Source of the DNA: Lineus longissimus
Taxonomy: Eukaryota > Nemertea > Pilidiophora > Heteronemertea > Lineidae
DNA: 64,000 nucleotides
Direction of reading: 5' to 3'
Assembly (NCBI RefSeq): GCF_910592395.1
Contig: NC_088318.1
Span: 11,098,349-11,162,348 of the forward strand
The notes under the pieces are model-generated. The model did not search any database and was not told the origin of the DNA. It saw nothing but the letters and a program-made list of their open reading frames with translations. Of the stretch, positions 60,511 to 64,000 are shown piece after piece; the stretch's first letter is position 1, and each line of letters begins with the position of its first letter. A program made the position numbers and the translations under genes.

Positions 60511-61477
60511 ACCGGCAGGTATCACCAGGAATGCATAAGTGAGTTGGCCAATTAATGCAAATGGACATGGCCAACACACCAGTCTCCTGTGCAGTGCATT
60601 ATTGAATCTATATCAACCAACGCCGTCAAAACATCAGGTCAGCCAAGCTAAGCCAATTTCCTATTCAAAATTGAATCGAACAGACTAATCTTTATGTAAA
60701 TCTAATCATGATATAATAAGAACCGTGGTGCCCAAGGCAACGGAATGCTCCATCATTTATGAAAAATTAATTGCCAATTGATTGGAGAACACTAGTCCTG
60801 AAGTCCTCTTTATCGCGAAGGTGTTGACTTTAAAACCGGTAGATCGAATGTCTGTGATTTTTAAATGCAACACTCCACAGTGGCTAAACTTGGCATGATG
60901 TATTCCTCGGACGTACCGCAAAGACTGTCTTATACATATTTTCGGGGTAGTATTGATATCGTTGTAACATGCACTGAGAAACTGAGTTTTTGGCCGGCCC
61001 TATATGAAGAAGCCAACAAAGAAAATTAACCACCGACTTAACGGAGAATACTCACGACCCCGCATTCCGCTGATCTTATTCTGTTTTGATATGTATACGT
61101 ATCTATCCAAGCTCATTTGGCGCTAATAGCCGTATTCGGTAGCACCATACCGTCGTAATAATCGAGTACCAATCGCAATAAAATGGCCATAACGCTGAGG
61201 TTTGCTTCATCATCTAATGTATATCATGGCTTGCTTGTAAATCAGACAAACATGGCGGCTCTGTTACGTGACACGACCAATCAAATGGGGAAATTTTAGG
61301 AAACTCGCGACGGGACGCCAAGTGACTTGCTTTTTCCTGTTGTTAATGTCCAGTTACCGTCCATACGGTAACATAGTGTGTAGACAAGGCAACCGGAGCC
61401 ATGGCATTACCGGAGTCAAGGGCAGTGACGATTGAGAAGCGGTCAACAAATAGAAAATAGTGTCCCCTGGAAAAAGT

Positions 61478-61540
61478 GTCCGACCCTATTGTATTCGCGA
61501 ATACGAACAAAAATGCCAAAATATACGTTCTGAGCCACCA
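61478..61540. repeat. Dispersed repeat, inverted copy at about 63,895-63,950
   Basis: TATTCGCGAATACGAACAAA followed by AATGCCAAAATATACGTTCTGAG is matched by the reverse complement near 63,900. Confidence 0.6.
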
Positions 61541-62209
61541 CACGAGAATCATGAACATCCACACTGTGTTCATTTTCGGCGGCCAAGTAACATCGAAGCT
61601 TATAAAATACTGAAAGACAGCACGACAAAAGAATAAACAGATTAGAAGAACCAGCATTTCTTATGCATACTGTTAGCATACTATGTAGCCAACTGATTTG
61701 ATACCATACCTCTTTACATTGCCACAATGGACAGAGAGCACATTGAATGAACTTATGGGATGAGGATTCATTTCCTGTCTGTGTATATCTTCCGGTTGCG
61801 GTCGGAGACCGTCGATTTCATTTCCGAATCGCATCCGAGGTGATTATGTAAATGTACATAGGAATGATTTTTGATTACTGCTGTGGTCAGCCCTTGAGAA
61901 TCTTAGACTGAGGAATGTGTATTTTGTAGTTGTTGAAGGACAGATTATAAACACGGGAATCTCTGAAATACTATACTTTGGTATGATTGTTGCAACTTTG
62001 AATTACGCCAAGTGGGCACTAGTTTTTCTATCAATGGGCCTATCATCACATCTCAGTTTCCCCAGCAATATGGTGATATTGATCCTAATGTCCATCTTCA
62101 TCAATGCGGCCCTGGATACCAATGATTATCAGATCGATACCGCATGGAGTAGTTCTACAAACGATTTTATGAACAAGGCGCCGACAAGGAATTTTATAGC
62201 CAGGTGAGG

Positions 62210-62350
62210 CGCCATTGATAGTAAGGTCAGAGAGGGGCGCAGTATGAAGATCGGTGCTGGAAATTCGCCTCTGTGTCGTGGGTTTGATTCCCGGTTGAAA
62301 CAGATTTATTGTGACGTCTCTCTCTCTGAAAGTAGAGGCTTACTCCCGTG
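62210..62350 (+). repeat. tRNA-derived SINE-like element
   Basis: GTCGTGGGTTTGATTCCCGG is a good B box with its T-arm stem, preceded by a weak A-box region and followed by a CTCTCTCTCT tract and a tail. This arrangement is typical of SINEs, not of a functional tRNA gene. Confidence 0.5.
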
Positions 62351-64000
62351 GCCTTCGTATTTCTGCTACAATGCAACAAAAATTGCCCCAAAAGTGTTCT
62401 GTGGCCTGGATTGGGTCGATCAGAATCGGATATGTGTTTCGCGTGGGAGCAATTGTGAATGCTGCGAGACCTGTCCTCAACATAACCAGCAAAGAGTAAC
62501 TCTTTGTTGGGATAGGAGTTCCGTCCATTTTTAATGAAGTTACGTAATCACACGCCGCTCGCAGTGATTGCACACTTCTTCGATCTGACCAAGTTCTCCC
62601 ATCCGGTTGATATCTGAAGTAATCACAAGGCGCACCTTCCTGCATCTTCGATAATTTCGACAGTAAGCGTCAAAGTCTACCATAATCGAATAAGCAAGAC
62701 CTCAAACCGATAGCCATGGCGATAGAATTCATAAACAAGGTGAAGGTTGTCATGGTGGTTGGACCATTTCCAGAGTAATCATCGACCCTGCTCGCTCATG
62801 ATGTTGAGGGAATAGACACTCGTTATAAGAAAGTGGTCATGGGGGTATCGAATTCTGGTCCTAGAGACACTAGCCAATACTTGGTACCATTTCCAATCTG
62901 ATTTGAGAGAGCGGCGACCGTGTGGTGCCGTAGCTCATTCGATGAAGTATGACGACGATCACATCTCAAATTACCGCCCTATGACAGTTACCAAGGTCAC
63001 CCTGCTGGTTATTGATTCGATCACAAGGACGCACATTTGCTTACCTGCGCTTACTTACAAACCCGCTGCGAAATTTAGTTGGAAACCAATAAACAGGTAG
63101 CATAACGTTGGTGTGACTCCGGCCACAGCAGCCTAACCACACCATCTTGTCAGGATAAAGCGGCTAGGTTCCAAAAAAGACATAACATCAGTTCATCTTC
63201 GTCATGGTTCTCAGGTGGAACTCCTGAAATGGTGTGTTTGTCATCAATATACACCATCTGCTCCTGATCCAATCTCATGATCTGCAGGGGAGGGTAAATA
63301 ATGCTTGATATGATTAAGTAGTCGAGTGTGCCACGCTGGTCCTTGATCCAATATTAGAAATATGGATGTGATTTGACTTTAGGGAGCGGTAAGTTGATTA
63401 CTGTTCACCGTATCCCACTGGGTGCCCACTTCTTTGCTGAAACTATTTTTTATCACGGCCGTCAATCACCTTGCAATTGCACAGTACTGTGATCACGGTC
63501 GTCGTGATTCAAATTGACAAACTGCTTGATAAAGATCTCACAAACACACTTCTTTTTCCCCCGGACACTTTTCCTTGTGACATTAAAGCCGATCCCATCG
63601 ACAAGAAACTGCGTTGGCAATGAGTTGCCAGAGCAATCCCACAAACACACAACCATAAACATTCACAATCTTTAAAATAGCAAACAAGAACATTCTGTAT
63701 CATAGATTTCTGAGATGAAAAGAAAATAGTTCCCTAGGAAACCATGAATAATCAAAGAGTCTTGAAGGCCCCGGAGATATAAGTCGACATTTCAACGGAC
63801 GTTCTGAAAGCCCTTGTGCCATTACCTTGTGCCTAAGGCTTGTGCCATTACTTTCAAGACATTTACTCATCATTGTGTTACACCTTAAGAGTAACCAGAC
63901 TCAGAACGTATATTTTAGCATTTTTGTTCGCATTCGCGAATACAATAGTCATGTCGCCAAAACAGGACTTCAGCCAATCACATTTACTTCCTGCCTGCTT
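62351..64000. other. Gene-poor right end
   Basis: No gene is recognised. Open frames are short and without domains. The inverted partner of the 61.5-kb repeat lies at about 63,895-63,950. Confidence 0.4.

Noticed and set aside
61343-61657. Hydrophobic 104-residue minus-strand frame suggestive of a membrane protein
   Set aside because: It overlaps a dispersed repeat and has no recognisable family motif or splice support.

Overview
The window is eukaryotic nuclear DNA: spliced genes with GT-AG introns, AATAAA signals, dispersed MITE-like repeats, and a tRNA-like SINE. The gene set (an ethanolamine-kinase-like gene, an RGK-type GTPase, secreted C-type-lectin-like and cysteine-rich proteins) and a repeat tail with a GGAT microsatellite suggest a marine invertebrate. 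A lophotrochozoan such as a mollusc is my best guess, but the sequence does not settle the phylum.

Positions 1-34,400 hold a tandem segmental duplication whose unit is a pair of small secreted-protein genes. The first gene encodes a signal peptide, a short acidic linker and four six-cysteine domains (spacing C-x6-C-x5-C-x15-C-x5-CC), each on its own symmetric phase 1-1 exon. The second encodes a compact 133-residue C-type-lectin-like protein in four exons. Copy A (1-6,500) looks intact where visible, but its first exon lies left of the window. Copy B (8,773-18,700) has lost the signal-peptide exon and first domain of the cysteine-rich gene and carries two lectin genes. The first of these is cut in exon 3 by a LINE fragment; the second is complete with a 4-residue truncation. 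Copy C (23,283-34,400) has the signal-peptide exon and an intact lectin gene, but its cysteine-rich gene has a broken splice donor and a frameshift. Several transposable elements inserted after duplication, and the paralogous copies give their empty sites.

Positions 35,074-39,325 hold a complete eight-exon choline/ethanolamine-kinase-family gene (369 residues). A duplicate of its first exon is stranded at 6,351, showing that the kinase 5' end was swept along in the duplication. Convergent to it lies an ankyrin-repeat gene (39,524-40,582, minus strand), then a 1.6-kb Harbinger transposon with a frameshifted transposase (41,458-43,093).

The right part (43-64 kb) is gene-poor. It has a duplicated signal-peptide-like first exon (46.8 and 47.0 kb), the large first coding exon of an RGK-family GTPase (49,670-50,375, remainder presumably beyond the window), a 25-bp minisatellite (56.35-56.62 kb), palindromic elements and SINE-like sequence.

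The most interesting biology is the paired, birth-and-death array of secreted six-cysteine and lectin-like genes. It resembles innate-immune effector/recognition loci, although that function is inferred and not shown.
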